Shown: positions 32,987 to 41,716 of the stretch, in pieces
Layout of the letters: each line of letters begins with the position of its first letter
Numbering within the stretch: position 1 is the first letter of the stretch
The notes under the pieces: model-generated
The model's input: the letters and a program-made list of their open reading frames with translations, nothing else
The model's database searches: none
Told to the model about the DNA's origin: nothing
Made by a program: the position numbers and the translations under genes
Origin: Alphaproteobacteria bacterium
GTDB taxonomy: Bacteria > Pseudomonadota > Alphaproteobacteria > Micropepsales > Micropepsaceae
Length of the DNA: 64,000 nt
Direction: 5' to 3'
Assembly: GCA_024236055.1 (NCBI GenBank)
Contig: JACKLF010000003.1
Span: 467,791 to 531,790 of the forward strand

Positions 32987-33840
32987 GCGTTTTCCAGTTC
33001 CTTGAACGCCTCGACGGGCGCGGCGTTGGTCAAATCACGGATTACCTTGCGGCCCAGGCCGATATTGGTCTTGGCGCGCTGCGGGTCGTAGCCCAGCTTT
33101 TCCAGGATCGGCAGGACGATCTTTTCCTCGCCATCCTCGTCGCAGCGCACGCCGACGCCCATCACCACCTGGGTGGGGATGCGCTTTTCGACGTCCCAGA
33201 CGATGCGGATGATTTCCTCGCAGCGTTCCACAGGCACCTTGATCTCGATGATGGCGCTCATCACCTTTTCGTTCAGGATGTCCTCGCGGATGTCGCCGGT
33301 CTCCACATTGGTCATCAGCGTGGTGATCGGGTTGTTCTTCTCGAAGGACACGCCGACGGCGGCCAGGGCGCGGCTCATTTCCTGGAAGTCGCGGAAGCGC
33401 GCGCCGATGCCGGGGCGGCCCAGTTCGATGGTGAAGCCGACTTCGCCGATGCCGACGCGGTCGGTCACGTCATTGGTCTTCACTTCCTCGGTGCCGCGGC
33501 CGGATACGCCGGTCGATTCATGGGGCACGCGCGGATCGGAGAAGGCGCGGCGCACCACGCGCGGCCATTCCAGCTTGTCGGGCTCGAACGCGGTGGTGGG
33601 GCACACATCGGGCTCGGGCTCGAAGCGGACGCGGAAGTTCGCCAGGGTCCGGCGCACGAAGCGCACGGTCGCCGGCGGCAGCACTTCCTTGGAAAGGCCG
33701 TTGTAGCAGGCATAGCATTCCACGCACTCGTCGCGGTTGATGGTCGCGCGCTGCAGCAGCGGATCGATATAGATGGCGCCCATGGGGCAGACGTAAGTGC
33801 AGTTGCCACAGGCGACGCACTTCTTCGGATTGATACGCAT
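32983..33840 (-). CDS. Ferredoxin-fused protein, two 4Fe-4S motifs plus unknown domain
   Basis: The 285-residue cytosolic protein begins with a ferredoxin-like module: Cys8, 11, 14 and 18 (CVACGNCTYVCP) form one 4Fe-4S motif; Cys39, 42 and 45 with distant Cys80-Pro form a stretched second one. The remaining 200 residues contain STGVSGRGTEEVKTNDVTDR and GRPGIGARFRDFQEM. From memory this domain resembles proteins annotated as 6-hydroxynicotinate reductase-like, which I cannot verify. ATG 33840, preceded by GGAAGG, starts exactly at the ferredoxin domain. It is the first gene of a coupled two-gene operon. Confidence 0.75.
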   Translation of the reverse strand: MRINPKKCVACGNCTYVCPMGAIYIDPLLQRATINRDECVECYACYNGLSKEVLPPATVRFVRRTLANFRVRFEPEPDVCPTTAFEPDKLEWPRVVRRAFSDPRVPHESTGVSGRGTEEVKTNDVTDRVGIGEVGFTIELGRPGIGARFRDFQEMSRALAAVGVSFEKNNPITTLMTNVETGDIREDILNEKVMSAIIEIKVPVERCEEIIRIVWDVEKRIPTQVVMGVGVRCDEDGEEKIVLPILEKLGYDPQRAKTNIGLGRKVIRDLTNAAPVEAFKELENA

Positions 33841-33972
33841 TGTATTTCCTTCCAGGAAAAAACAGAAACCGATCAACGGCTTCCGTGGATTGGCGCGATT
33901 AGAACATGCCCCCCTGCCAGTGCAAGCGCATTCGGACGCAAGGCACTGTAAATCGGACATTCCTGCGAATGG

Positions 33973-34001
33973 TTCTTAAAAACTCGCAGCGCGCAGCTCA
34001 A
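33973..34001 (-). promoter_or_regulatory. Weak candidate promoter for the Fe-S gene pair
   Basis: On the reverse strand TTGAGC (34001-33996) and TAAGAA (33978-33973) are 17 bases apart in an A/T-rich patch, about 130 bases ahead of the ferredoxin-fused gene. The hexamers are only moderate matches. Confidence 0.3.
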
Positions 34002-34119
34002 AAAATGTATTTTCAAGTTTAAAAGAACATAATTCGCCGTCTGGTCGCCAGGCATGCCAATCTCGGCCATCATGGCTTCGGGCGTCCTCCGGCAGAGAGG
34101 AGCCGAGGGAGGTCTGACC

Positions 34120-35187
34120 ATGATCCTGCGATTTGCGCGTTGCGCCGTCCTTGCGCTGGCTCTGACGCCCCTGGGCGTCATGTCTGTGGCCGCCCAGACG
34201 GCGGCCGGGGTTCCGCCCGACCGGCCGGGCGCGCCCTACAACACGCCCAGCATGAACTATGTGGCCGACATGGATTTCTTCAAGCTGCCGCCGGGCCGCA
34301 AGATGGGCTCGTCCAGCGCGGTGCGCGGCGATTCAAAAGGCCATATCTGGATCGTCGACCGCTGTGCCGCCAACGACTGTTCCGGCAGCAGCCTGGACCC
34401 GATCATGGAGTTCGACGCCAACGGCAATTTCATCAAGGCCTTTGGCGCCGGTCTGCTGCTGTTCCCGCACGGCTTCACCATCGATGCCCAGGACAATCTG
34501 TGGATCACCGACGGCCATGTCGATCCGGCGCACAGGCTGGGCGATGTGGTGCGCGAATTCTCGCCCGACGGAACGCTGATCCGCACCCTGGGCAAGCCGG
34601 GCGTTTCGGGCAGCGGCCATGACACGCTGCATGAACCCAGCTCGGTGCTGGTGGCGCCCGACGGCAGCATCTTTGTCGGCGACGGCCATACCGAGGGGCA
34701 GGGCAACGCCCGCATCGTCAAATATGACGCGAACGGGAAATACCTGATGGAGTGGGGCGGTCACGGCAGGGGCCCCGGCCAGTTCGAGGTGCCGCACAGC
34801 ATGGCGCTGGACAGCCAGGGCCGGCTTTATGTCGCCGACCGCGCCAACAACCGCATCCAGATATTCACCCAGGACGGCAAGTTCCTGGGCCAGATGCACC
34901 AGTTCGGGCGCAACAGCGGCATCTTCATCGATGCGAACGACATTCTGTATGCGACCGATTCCGAATCCCGCGAAGCATCCGGCTATGGCCATCATCCCGG
35001 CTGGCGGCGCGGTATCCGCATCGGCAGTGTCAGGGATGGCGTGGTCACGACGTTTATCCCCGACGACGACCTGAACCCCGACGGCGGCACCACCAGCGGC
35101 GGCGAGGGCATCTGGTCGGACGGCAAGGGGCACGTCTACAGCGCCCAGGTCGAACAGAAGCGGGTGGTGCGCTACACGCTCAAATAA
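34120..35187 (+). CDS. Secreted NHL-repeat beta-propeller protein
   Basis: The 355-residue protein has a signal peptide (LRFARCAVLALALTPLGVMSVAAQ) and a six-bladed propeller built from NHL repeats such as IDAQDNLWITDGH, VAPDGSIFVGDGH and LDSQGRLYVADRANNRIQIF. The style resembles the lyase domain of peptidylglycine amidating enzymes, but catalytic identity cannot be claimed. GGGAGG lies eight bases before ATG 34120. It converges on kdgK with a seven-base gap. A paralogous propeller with the same DAQDNLWITD blade is encoded at 57145. Confidence 0.82.
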   Translation: MILRFARCAVLALALTPLGVMSVAAQTAAGVPPDRPGAPYNTPSMNYVADMDFFKLPPGRKMGSSSAVRGDSKGHIWIVDRCAANDCSGSSLDPIMEFDANGNFIKAFGAGLLLFPHGFTIDAQDNLWITDGHVDPAHRLGDVVREFSPDGTLIRTLGKPGVSGSGHDTLHEPSSVLVAPDGSIFVGDGHTEGQGNARIVKYDANGKYLMEWGGHGRGPGQFEVPHSMALDSQGRLYVADRANNRIQIFTQDGKFLGQMHQFGRNSGIFIDANDILYATDSESREASGYGHHPGWRRGIRIGSVRDGVVTTFIPDDDLNPDGGTTSGGEGIWSDGKGHVYSAQVEQKRVVRYTLK

Positions 35188-35194
35188 GCCGCGA

Positions 35195-36082
35195 TCAGCG
35201 CGCGATAACGGCACCCGGCTGGGCCACGACCTTGGCCGCCATGGCCAGGCCCGCGCGCGCCGCATCCTGCGGCGATGCCCCGCCCAGCCGCGCCGCCAGA
35301 TAGGCGCCATTGAAACTGTCGCCCGCGCCGGATGTATCGACCACCGCGACCGCCTGGGTGGGCATGGCCTGAATGCTGTCATCCACCCTGAGCAGGCAGC
35401 CTTCCTCGTCGCAGGTCAGCGCGATCTCGCCCTCGGTCAGCCCGGCGGTGAATTCGATCTGCGCGTTGGGGTCGCTGATGTCATACATCAGCTCGTAATC
35501 CTGGCGGCTGGGCAGGACGATGGCGGCCAGCCTGGTCATGGCCTCGAAGGCATGGCGGGCCTCGTCCATCGACTTCCACAGCGCGGGGCGGATGTTGGGA
35601 TCGAAGGCGACCCTGGTCTTCAGCGAGCCCAGAAGCTCGATCGCCGCCTGGCGGTCGGCATGGTTCAGGATCGCCAGCGAAATGCCCGAGACATAGACCA
35701 GGTCGGCCGGGTCCAGCAGGTCTGCGCCGCCCGCGGCCAGAAGCTGGCGCAGCCACTGCTTGGCCGGTGTTTCGCTGCGCCAATAGTGGAATTTGCGGTC
35801 GCCCTTTTCGTTGGTCTCGATCAGGTACAGCGCCGGACGCGCACCGGGAATGCGAAAGGTCAGCCGGTCGCTGATGCCTTCGGCACGCCAGGTCTCGATC
35901 ATGGAGTCGCTGAGCACGTCGTCGCCGGTGGCGGTCAGGAAGGCGACGTCGATATCGGGGGCGCTGCGCTTCAGATAGACGGCGGTGTTGTAGGCGTCGC
36001 CCGCAAAGCCGCGCCTCAGGTGCCCGTCGGCCACGGGACGCAGTTCGACCATGCATTCGCCGATGGAAATCGCGGTGGTCAT
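35195..36082 (-). CDS. kdgK: 2-dehydro-3-deoxygluconokinase (PfkB family)
   Basis: The 295-residue sugar kinase has the PfkB N-terminal region (GECMVELRP, FAGDAYNTAVYLKR) and the C-terminal anion-hole signature VDTSGAGDSFNGAYLAARLGG with the catalytic Asp. Sequence style and direct overlap with eda (36079-36082, ATGA) identify it as the kinase converting 2-keto-3-deoxygluconate to KDPG. With Eda it completes breakdown of hexuronates or gluconate-type acids to pyruvate and glyceraldehyde 3-phosphate. Confidence 0.9.
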   Translation of the reverse strand: MTTAISIGECMVELRPVADGHLRRGFAGDAYNTAVYLKRSAPDIDVAFLTATGDDVLSDSMIETWRAEGISDRLTFRIPGARPALYLIETNEKGDRKFHYWRSETPAKQWLRQLLAAGGADLLDPADLVYVSGISLAILNHADRQAAIELLGSLKTRVAFDPNIRPALWKSMDEARHAFEAMTRLAAIVLPSRQDYELMYDISDPNAQIEFTAGLTEGEIALTCDEEGCLLRVDDSIQAMPTQAVAVVDTSGAGDSFNGAYLAARLGGASPQDAARAGLAMAAKVVAQPGAVIAR

Positions 36083-36717
36083 GCCCGCACCAGTCCCTGG
36101 GCCAGGGCATGGGCCTCGCGCGCCATTTCGGTGACCCGGTCAAAGGCGCCGGGCGCCGACAGGTCGGACGGCACCATCCAGGAACCGCCGGCGCAGATCA
36201 CATTGGGCAGGCCCAGGTAATCGCCCAGGTTCTTCGGCGACACCCCGCCGGTGGGACAGAAACGCACCTGCGGAAAGGGCCCGCCCAGCGCCTTGATGGC
36301 GGGCGCGCCGCCGCTGGTCTCGGCGGGGAAAAACTTGAAGGTGGAAAGTCCCAGCGCCAGGCCGCGCATGATGTCGGATGCATTGGCCACGCCCGCCAGC
36401 AGCGGCACGGTGCGCGCGGCGGCGGCCCTGGCGACATCCTCGGTCAGGCCGGGGCTGACGATGAAGCGCGAACCGGCATCGACGGCCTGGTTCAGCAGGT
36501 CGCCATTGATCACCGTGCCGGCGCCGACAATGGCGTCTTTCACTTCGGCGGCGATGGCGCGGATGCAGTCCAGCGCGTCGGGCGTGCGCAGCGTGATTTC
36601 CAGGATGTTCAGACCGCCATCGACCAGCGCGCGCGCCAGCGGCACGGCATGGGCGGCATCGCGGATCACCATCACCGGCACGATGCGTGTGCGCTTCAGT
36701 TCATCCTCGAACGCCAT
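36079..36717 (-). CDS. eda: KDPG / 4-hydroxy-2-oxoglutarate aldolase
   Basis: The 212-residue class I aldolase cleaves KDPG to pyruvate and glyceraldehyde 3-phosphate. Landmarks are the Glu in LNILEITLRTPDALD, GAGTVINGD, the Schiff-base Lys in LSTFKFFPAETSGG and the phosphate-binding RFCPTGGVSP. It is coupled to kdgK by a four-base overlap and lies 93 bases downstream of a CE7 esterase gene on the same strand. A TATAAGG element at about 36745 on the reverse strand could give it an extra promoter. Confidence 0.94.
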   Translation of the reverse strand: MAFEDELKRTRIVPVMVIRDAAHAVPLARALVDGGLNILEITLRTPDALDCIRAIAAEVKDAIVGAGTVINGDLLNQAVDAGSRFIVSPGLTEDVARAAAARTVPLLAGVANASDIMRGLALGLSTFKFFPAETSGGAPAIKALGGPFPQVRFCPTGGVSPKNLGDYLGLPNVICAGGSWMVPSDLSAPGAFDRVTEMAREAHALAQGLVRA

Positions 36718-36810
36718 GGCTGTCCCCGTCTGCTGCGGCGCACCTTATAGCGGCCCCGCGCGGGCCGCGGTAGCCCGCCGCAACTGCCTGAACCGGCTGG
36801 AAAATCGGCG

Positions 36811-38130
36811 CTACTGCGCCGCCGCCCAGCCGGTGTTGGGGGTGAAATGGCCGCTTGTCCGCAGCTGGTCCAGCACCTGCTTGTAGCGGATGAAGAAGGC
36901 GCCTTCCTCCTGCGGGGTGATGTTGTTGTGGTCGGAGCGGGGCATCGGCACCGCCTCCTTTGGACCCTTGATCTCGTTGAAGGCGGAAAAGACGCCAAAG
37001 GGCGGCGAGGTGGTGTCGATGAAGCCCAGCGCCACCAGGCTTTCGGCGGTGATCGACGGGGCGAAATTGACCGGGTCGAAATAGCGCGCCGTCTCCACCA
37101 CTTTGGGGTCGTCGATGGGCCAGCCGGGATAGCCGCGGCGGCTGCCATGCAGGTCGCCGCTCATGTCCGCGCCGGCGGGCACATTGACGATCATGGCGGT
37201 GATGCGGCCCGGATTGAGCCCGGCGGTGGCGAAACTCTGCTGGCCGCCCATCGACATGCCTTCGATCACCGTGGTCTTGCCGTCCCAGTCCGCGCGGCTC
37301 TGGATATAGTCCAGTGCCCTGGTGTCGCGCAGATACATGTTCAGGAAATAGGAGGTCTCGCGGTCGGTATTGCCCAGCTGGGCATAGTCGCGCGGCGCGG
37401 TCGCTTCGTCGGGCGCCATGTCGTGGGAATCCACGTCAAGGGCCAGCCAGCCTTCCTTCGCCCGATCGGTGACCAGGCTTTTCTGCAGGGGATAGACCCC
37501 GGCATATTGATAGAAGATCAGCGCCGGATGTTTGCCGCCGCCCCTGGGCACGGCCAGGTAGCCGTGAACATGACTGTTCAGGCTGTCCAGGGTGACGGTG
37601 AACAGCTCCACGCCCGGCTCGTCGCTGGGCGTGGGAACGAGCTTGGCGTTGAAGGGCAGGCGGCGCAGTTCGGCCAGCTTGCGACCCCAGAAGACGTCGA
37701 AATCCGCCGGCTTGGCAACGGGGCTGCGGATCTGCTGCGGCGCCACCGCCGCGCCGACGATCATCTTGTCCAGCTCCTGGCGGGTGGGCGGCGACTTGGG
37801 CTCGGGCGCGCCGATGAAGCTGAGCTGGGCATAGAGCATGCCCGGATGATCCAGAACGGTCTCGATGGTGCCGGTGCCGGACGACACGTCCAGAACGCCT
37901 TCCTTCAGCACCTTCAGATTGTTCTCGCGCAGTTCGTAGCGGTATTTGGTGTAGCCGGCGCCCAGAAGGGCATGCACCGTCCAGCCCGCGCGTTCGCCCA
38001 CATTGTAGATGCTGTTTTTGTGGAACGGTTCCAGCACCAGGTTGACGTTGGGCAGTTCCTGCGCGCCGGCCGATGCCGCCAGCAGGGATGGCGCCAGCAG
38101 CAGCGCCAGGGCGAAAGCGGTGGTCTTCAT
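36811..38130 (-). CDS. Secreted acetyl esterase, CE7 (acetylxylan esterase/cephalosporin deacetylase) family
   Basis: The 439-residue protein has a signal peptide (ALALLLAPSLLAASAGAQ), a beta-rich N-terminal region (about 25-130) and an alpha/beta hydrolase domain. The nucleophile Ser293 is in EGMSMGGQQS, and HNNITPQEEG carries the likely catalytic His. CE7 enzymes remove acetyl groups from xylo-oligosaccharides and similar small substrates. ATG 38130 follows GGGGGA. Being first in a run with eda and kdgK, and divergent from a sugar transporter, fits deacetylation of plant-derived sugars before uptake. Confidence 0.82.
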   Translation of the reverse strand: MKTTAFALALLLAPSLLAASAGAQELPNVNLVLEPFHKNSIYNVGERAGWTVHALLGAGYTKYRYELRENNLKVLKEGVLDVSSGTGTIETVLDHPGMLYAQLSFIGAPEPKSPPTRQELDKMIVGAAVAPQQIRSPVAKPADFDVFWGRKLAELRRLPFNAKLVPTPSDEPGVELFTVTLDSLNSHVHGYLAVPRGGGKHPALIFYQYAGVYPLQKSLVTDRAKEGWLALDVDSHDMAPDEATAPRDYAQLGNTDRETSYFLNMYLRDTRALDYIQSRADWDGKTTVIEGMSMGGQQSFATAGLNPGRITAMIVNVPAGADMSGDLHGSRRGYPGWPIDDPKVVETARYFDPVNFAPSITAESLVALGFIDTTSPPFGVFSAFNEIKGPKEAVPMPRSDHNNITPQEEGAFFIRYKQVLDQLRTSGHFTPNTGWAAAQ

Positions 38131-38203
38131 GTTTGTTGGTCCCCCGATCCCGTTCATCACCCGCAGTGATTTTTGCTGCACTGCATGGACGGTTGATGTT
38201 GAC

Positions 38204-38215
38204 GGTATCGTTACC
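38204..38215. promoter_or_regulatory. Candidate LacI-family operator
   Basis: GGTATCGTTACC is symmetric at 10 of 12 positions and has the central CG typical of LacI/GalR-family sites. A second partial copy, GGTAACGA, occurs around 38274. Both lie between the divergent esterase-eda-kdgK operon and the MFS-hydrolase operon. No LacI-type gene is in the window. Confidence 0.45.
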
Positions 38216-38334
38216 ATGCGGCTGTGGTAAAGTCCGCCGATCACAACAGGGGCGGCCGCGGCCTTAAGCTTCGGTAACGAACCGCAGGGGACCTGAAAGC
38301 GGGTCCCCAACAGGGCAGGCAATTGGGAGGGGAC

Positions 38335-39642
38335 ATGACCGTCAGTGAGATTGGTGCTGGCGCGCGCGGGCGCAATTTCGTCGTGGCGCTGCTGGCGCTG
38401 TTCACCGCGGGGGCGGCGGTTTCCATGCGCGCCGTCACCGCCGTGCACATGCAGGCCGAATTTCTCGATCCCATCGATCCGGTCCATGCCGGCGAGATGC
38501 TGGGCACGGTGCTGGGCGCGGCCTTTGCCAGTTTTGCGCTGACGCTGTTTCTGGTCAGCCCGGTGCTGGCGGCGATCGGCTTTCGCCGCGCCTTTCTGGC
38601 GGCGGCGGGCTTTCTGATCGTGGGCTTCGCCATGGTCGCGGGCGCGGGTGGCTTCGGCCATGTCTATGCCGCGCTGCTGGCGGGCATGGTGATCCAGGGC
38701 ATCGGCTGGGGCCTGGTGGAGACGACGATCAATCCCCTAGCCAGCGCGCTTTATCCAAAGGAACGGGTGGCGCATCTGTCCACCCTGCATGCCTGGTATC
38801 CGGCCGGTCTGGTGGTGGGCTCGCTGATCGGTCTGGCGGTCGACGGGTCGGGGATGGCCTGGCGCTGGACCATCGCGCCGGTCGCGCTGTTTGCGGTGGC
38901 CTTCGCGGTGATGGCGGCGCGCGGCAGCTTTCCGCCGGTCAGTGCCTCGACCGACGCGCCGGTCTCCCCGCGCGAGATGATCGCGGCCACCATCCAGAAC
39001 CCCACCATCTTCTTCTGGGTTGTGCTGATGATGTTCACCGCTTCCACCGAGTTCGCCCCCGGCCAGTGGGTGGATGTGGCGCTCAGCCAGATCGTGGGCA
39101 TGCGCGGCATCCTGCTGCTGGCCTATGTCAGCGGGCTGATGTTCGTGATGCGCCATTTCGCCGGGCCGCTGGTGGCGCGGCTGGGCAATGTCGGCCTGTT
39201 GATGTTCTCGGCGATGCTGGCGACCATCGGCCTGTTTGCGCTGGGATCGGCGGACAGTCCCGTCACAGCGCTCCTGGCGGCGACGGCCTGGGGCTTTGGC
39301 GTCTGCTATTTCTGGCCCACCATGCTGGCCACGGTGGCCGAACGCTATCCGCGCAGCGGCACGGTGGTGTTCGGGCTGATGGGATCGGCCGGTGCGCTGT
39401 GCACCTATCTGGTGCTGCCCTATCTGGGCGCGATCTATGACCAGGCGCGGCTGGCGGCGGCTGGCGGCGATCCGGCGGTGCTGGCCAGTGCCCAGGGGCC
39501 GCTGCTGCACCACATCCTGACCGAAGCTGCATCGGCGGCTTTCCGCGCGGTGGCGCTGATCCCGCTGGTGCTGATCTTCGTCTTCGCCGGTGTCGCGATC
39601 GCCGACCGGATGCGCAAAAACGGGAAGGGAAGCGCCGCATGA
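38335..39642 (+). CDS. MFS sugar-type transporter
   Basis: The 435-residue inner-membrane protein has 12 predicted helices. Features such as GIGWGLVETTINPLASALYPKE between helices 4 and 5 and HAWYPAGLVVGSLIG resemble the fucose/galactose/glucose (FHS) permease branch. GGGAGGGG lies just ahead of ATG 38335. It shares four bases with the downstream metallo-hydrolase gene (39639-39642) and is divergent from the CE7-eda-kdgK operon, so import of a sugar or sugar acid for that pathway is likely. Confidence 0.85.
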   Translation: MTVSEIGAGARGRNFVVALLALFTAGAAVSMRAVTAVHMQAEFLDPIDPVHAGEMLGTVLGAAFASFALTLFLVSPVLAAIGFRRAFLAAAGFLIVGFAMVAGAGGFGHVYAALLAGMVIQGIGWGLVETTINPLASALYPKERVAHLSTLHAWYPAGLVVGSLIGLAVDGSGMAWRWTIAPVALFAVAFAVMAARGSFPPVSASTDAPVSPREMIAATIQNPTIFFWVVLMMFTASTEFAPGQWVDVALSQIVGMRGILLLAYVSGLMFVMRHFAGPLVARLGNVGLLMFSAMLATIGLFALGSADSPVTALLAATAWGFGVCYFWPTMLATVAERYPRSGTVVFGLMGSAGALCTYLVLPYLGAIYDQARLAAAGGDPAVLASAQGPLLHHILTEAASAAFRAVALIPLVLIFVFAGVAIADRMRKNGKGSAA

Positions 39643-40610
39643 AAACCCGACTGCTGACGGCCGCCGCAATTGCCGCGTTTGGGTTCGTGGCCGCCCAGGC
39701 CCAGCCGGCGAATGACGCCGAAATGCACCGCCGCGCCGCCAAGACGGCCTCCGGCACGCTGTTTCCCGGGCTGCTGGCTTCGATCTGCGTGTCGCCCGAT
39801 CCGGCCACGGTGGTGGGCGATGGCGGCCACAAGGGCCGGCCCATCCCCGACCGTTCCACCTGGTATGCCCCGCCGGCGCAGATGTTCGACAATCTCTACT
39901 GGATCGGCACGAAGATTCATTCGGCCTGGGCGCTCAAGACCAGCGGCGGCATCATCATCATCGACACGCTCTACAACTATGCAGTCGAGCCGGAGATGGT
40001 GGAGGGCCTGAAGAAACTGGGCCTCAATCCGGCGGACGTGAAGTATGTCATCGTCACCCATGCCCATGGCGACCACGATGAAGGCGCGCACCTGTTCCAG
40101 CAGCGCTATGGCGCCAAGGTGGTGATGGGCGCGGCGGACTGGGATTCCATGGCCAGGCAGACCGCCATTCCCGGCGGCCAGCCCCGGCGCGACATCTCGG
40201 TCGATGTGGACCGTGACATCACCCTGGGCGACACCACGGTGCATGTGCTGACCTCGCCCGGCCACACGCCGGGCACGCTGTCGATGATCTTTCCGGTGAA
40301 GGATCACGGGCGCACGCTGACGGTGATCTACAATGGCGGCACCGGGTTCAATTTCCCCCACGATGTCGCCCATTACGACACTTACATCGCCACCGAGCGG
40401 AAGCTGGCCGCGGCCGCCGCGAAGGCCGGCGCCACCATCCTGATGTCCAACCATTCGGTCTATGACCATGCCTGGGACCGCTCGCGGCTGGTGAAACTGC
40501 GCCAGGCGGGCGAGCCGCATCCCTACGAGATGGGCGCCGATGCGGTGGCGCGCTATTTCAAGGTGGGCGAGGAATGCGCCCTGGCGGCGCGGGCGGACCT
40601 CAAATCCTGA
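39639..40610 (+). CDS. Periplasmic metallo-beta-lactamase-fold hydrolase, subclass B3-like
   Basis: The 323-residue protein has a signal peptide (AAAIAAFGFVAAQAQ) and the full B3-type metal set: H141-A-H143-G-D145-H146, His209 in SPGHTPG and His272 in MSNHSVYDH. The long insertions around the active site fit the B3 / quorum-lactonase-like group. Real beta-lactamase activity cannot be assumed; many such proteins hydrolyse lactones or esters. Its gene overlaps the sugar transporter gene by four bases, which hints at a role on the transported compound, for example opening a sugar lactone. Confidence 0.85.
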   Translation: MKTRLLTAAAIAAFGFVAAQAQPANDAEMHRRAAKTASGTLFPGLLASICVSPDPATVVGDGGHKGRPIPDRSTWYAPPAQMFDNLYWIGTKIHSAWALKTSGGIIIIDTLYNYAVEPEMVEGLKKLGLNPADVKYVIVTHAHGDHDEGAHLFQQRYGAKVVMGAADWDSMARQTAIPGGQPRRDISVDVDRDITLGDTTVHVLTSPGHTPGTLSMIFPVKDHGRTLTVIYNGGTGFNFPHDVAHYDTYIATERKLAAAAAKAGATILMSNHSVYDHAWDRSRLVKLRQAGEPHPYEMGADAVARYFKVGEECALAARADLKS

Positions 40611-40629
40611 GGCCTGAAATCCTGAGGCC
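40602..40629. repeat. Tandem 15-bp duplication at a stop codon
   Basis: AAATCCTGAGGCC occurs at 40602-40614 and again at 40617-40629 with TG between. The first copy contains the hydrolase stop codon (40608-40610). It looks like a recent small duplication. Confidence 0.7.
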
Positions 40630-40644
40630 AATCGTGTTGGTGTG

Positions 40645-41607
40645 TCAGATGCGCGCCACGCAGCGAAATCCGGTGTGGGATGTGGGGCTGTCGATCGCCT
40701 GCGGATGGCGCGCCGCCGGACGATAGCGGCGGCAATAGCTGTCGGCGCACAGATGCGATCCGCCCTTGCAGACGCGGCGCGCGATCTTGCGCTGGGGCGA
40801 TAGGGGATCGAAACTTTCGGACTTGAGCGCCTGGCGCGCGCGCGGCGGGCCGCAACAGCCATTCTTCGGCTCCGCGCCAAGCGGCGAAAACCAGTCGCTG
40901 GTCCATTCCCAGACATTGCCGATCATGTCGTACAGGCCATAGCCGTTGGCCGGGAAGGCGCCCACGGGTGAAGTGCGCGCAAAGCCGTCGTCCATGTCCC
41001 TGCGCCAGGGAAAGTCGCCCTGCCAGTAATTCGCCATCCGGCGGCCACCGGGCATCGGCTCGTCGCCCCATGCATAGACGGTCTGGGCCAGCCCGCCGCG
41101 CGCGGCGAATTCCCATTCCGCCTCTGTCGGCAGATCCTTGCCCGCCCAGCGGGCATAGGCTTTCGCATCCGCATAGGCGATATGGACGACGGGATGATCC
41201 ATCCTGTGCGCGATCGAACTGTCCGGTCCCTCGGGGTGCCGCCAGTCCGCGCCGAAGACAAAGTGCCACCATTGGCCGGGAAGGTTCAGGTCGACCGGTC
41301 CGCTGGTCGGCACGAAAACCGCCGATCCCGCCTGGGCCATCTCGGGCAACATGCCCGGATAATCCCGCGGATCGGGCGCGATCTCGGCAAGTGTGCGGTA
41401 ACGGGTGGCCGCCACGAATTCGGCGAAACGGTGGTTGGTCACCGGATGGGTGTCGATCCAGTAGTCATCGACGATGGCCTGCCGGACGGGCGCTTCCTCG
41501 GGATAGAATTCGGCGCTGCCCATCAGGAATGCGCCGCCGGTGATGCGCAGCATGCCGTCCAGGGCGCCGCGTTTCACGGCCTTCGATCGTTCGCGGCTGG
41601 CGGGCAT
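40645..41607 (-). CDS. Formylglycine-generating enzyme (sulfatase-modifying)
   Basis: The 320-residue protein has the SUMF1/FGE fold: GGAFLMGSAEFYPEEAPVR near the start, LPTEAEWEFAARGG, NVWEWTSDWF and GFRCVARI at the end. Within CKGGSHLCADSYCRRYRP, Cys287 and Cys292 match the copper-binding active-site pair of true FGEs (five residues apart), which EgtB/PvdO relatives lack. It oxidises a sulfatase active-site Cys to formylglycine using oxygen. ATG 41607 gives a cytosolic protein; a longer frame to 41832 is antisense to the sulfatase start. The divergent neighbour is a sulfatase with the target motif. Confidence 0.88.
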   Translation of the reverse strand: MPASRERSKAVKRGALDGMLRITGGAFLMGSAEFYPEEAPVRQAIVDDYWIDTHPVTNHRFAEFVAATRYRTLAEIAPDPRDYPGMLPEMAQAGSAVFVPTSGPVDLNLPGQWWHFVFGADWRHPEGPDSSIAHRMDHPVVHIAYADAKAYARWAGKDLPTEAEWEFAARGGLAQTVYAWGDEPMPGGRRMANYWQGDFPWRRDMDDGFARTSPVGAFPANGYGLYDMIGNVWEWTSDWFSPLGAEPKNGCCGPPRARQALKSESFDPLSPQRKIARRVCKGGSHLCADSYCRRYRPAARHPQAIDSPTSHTGFRCVARI

Positions 41608-41716
41608 GGTGCGAGTTCCCTGTTCATCATAGCCGCAACTTGTGTAAAGTCCATTCAGGCCTTGGGGGGCCTGCGATAGCGAGCCGGCAAGCGCTCGCAT
41701 GGCAAGGAGGGGCACC

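Noticed and set aside
36745..36775. GCGGCCC/GGGCCGC hairpin between the CE7 esterase and eda as a terminator
   Set aside because: It lies upstream of eda relative to transcription and has no T-run on the reverse strand; it may only be a GC-rich stem.
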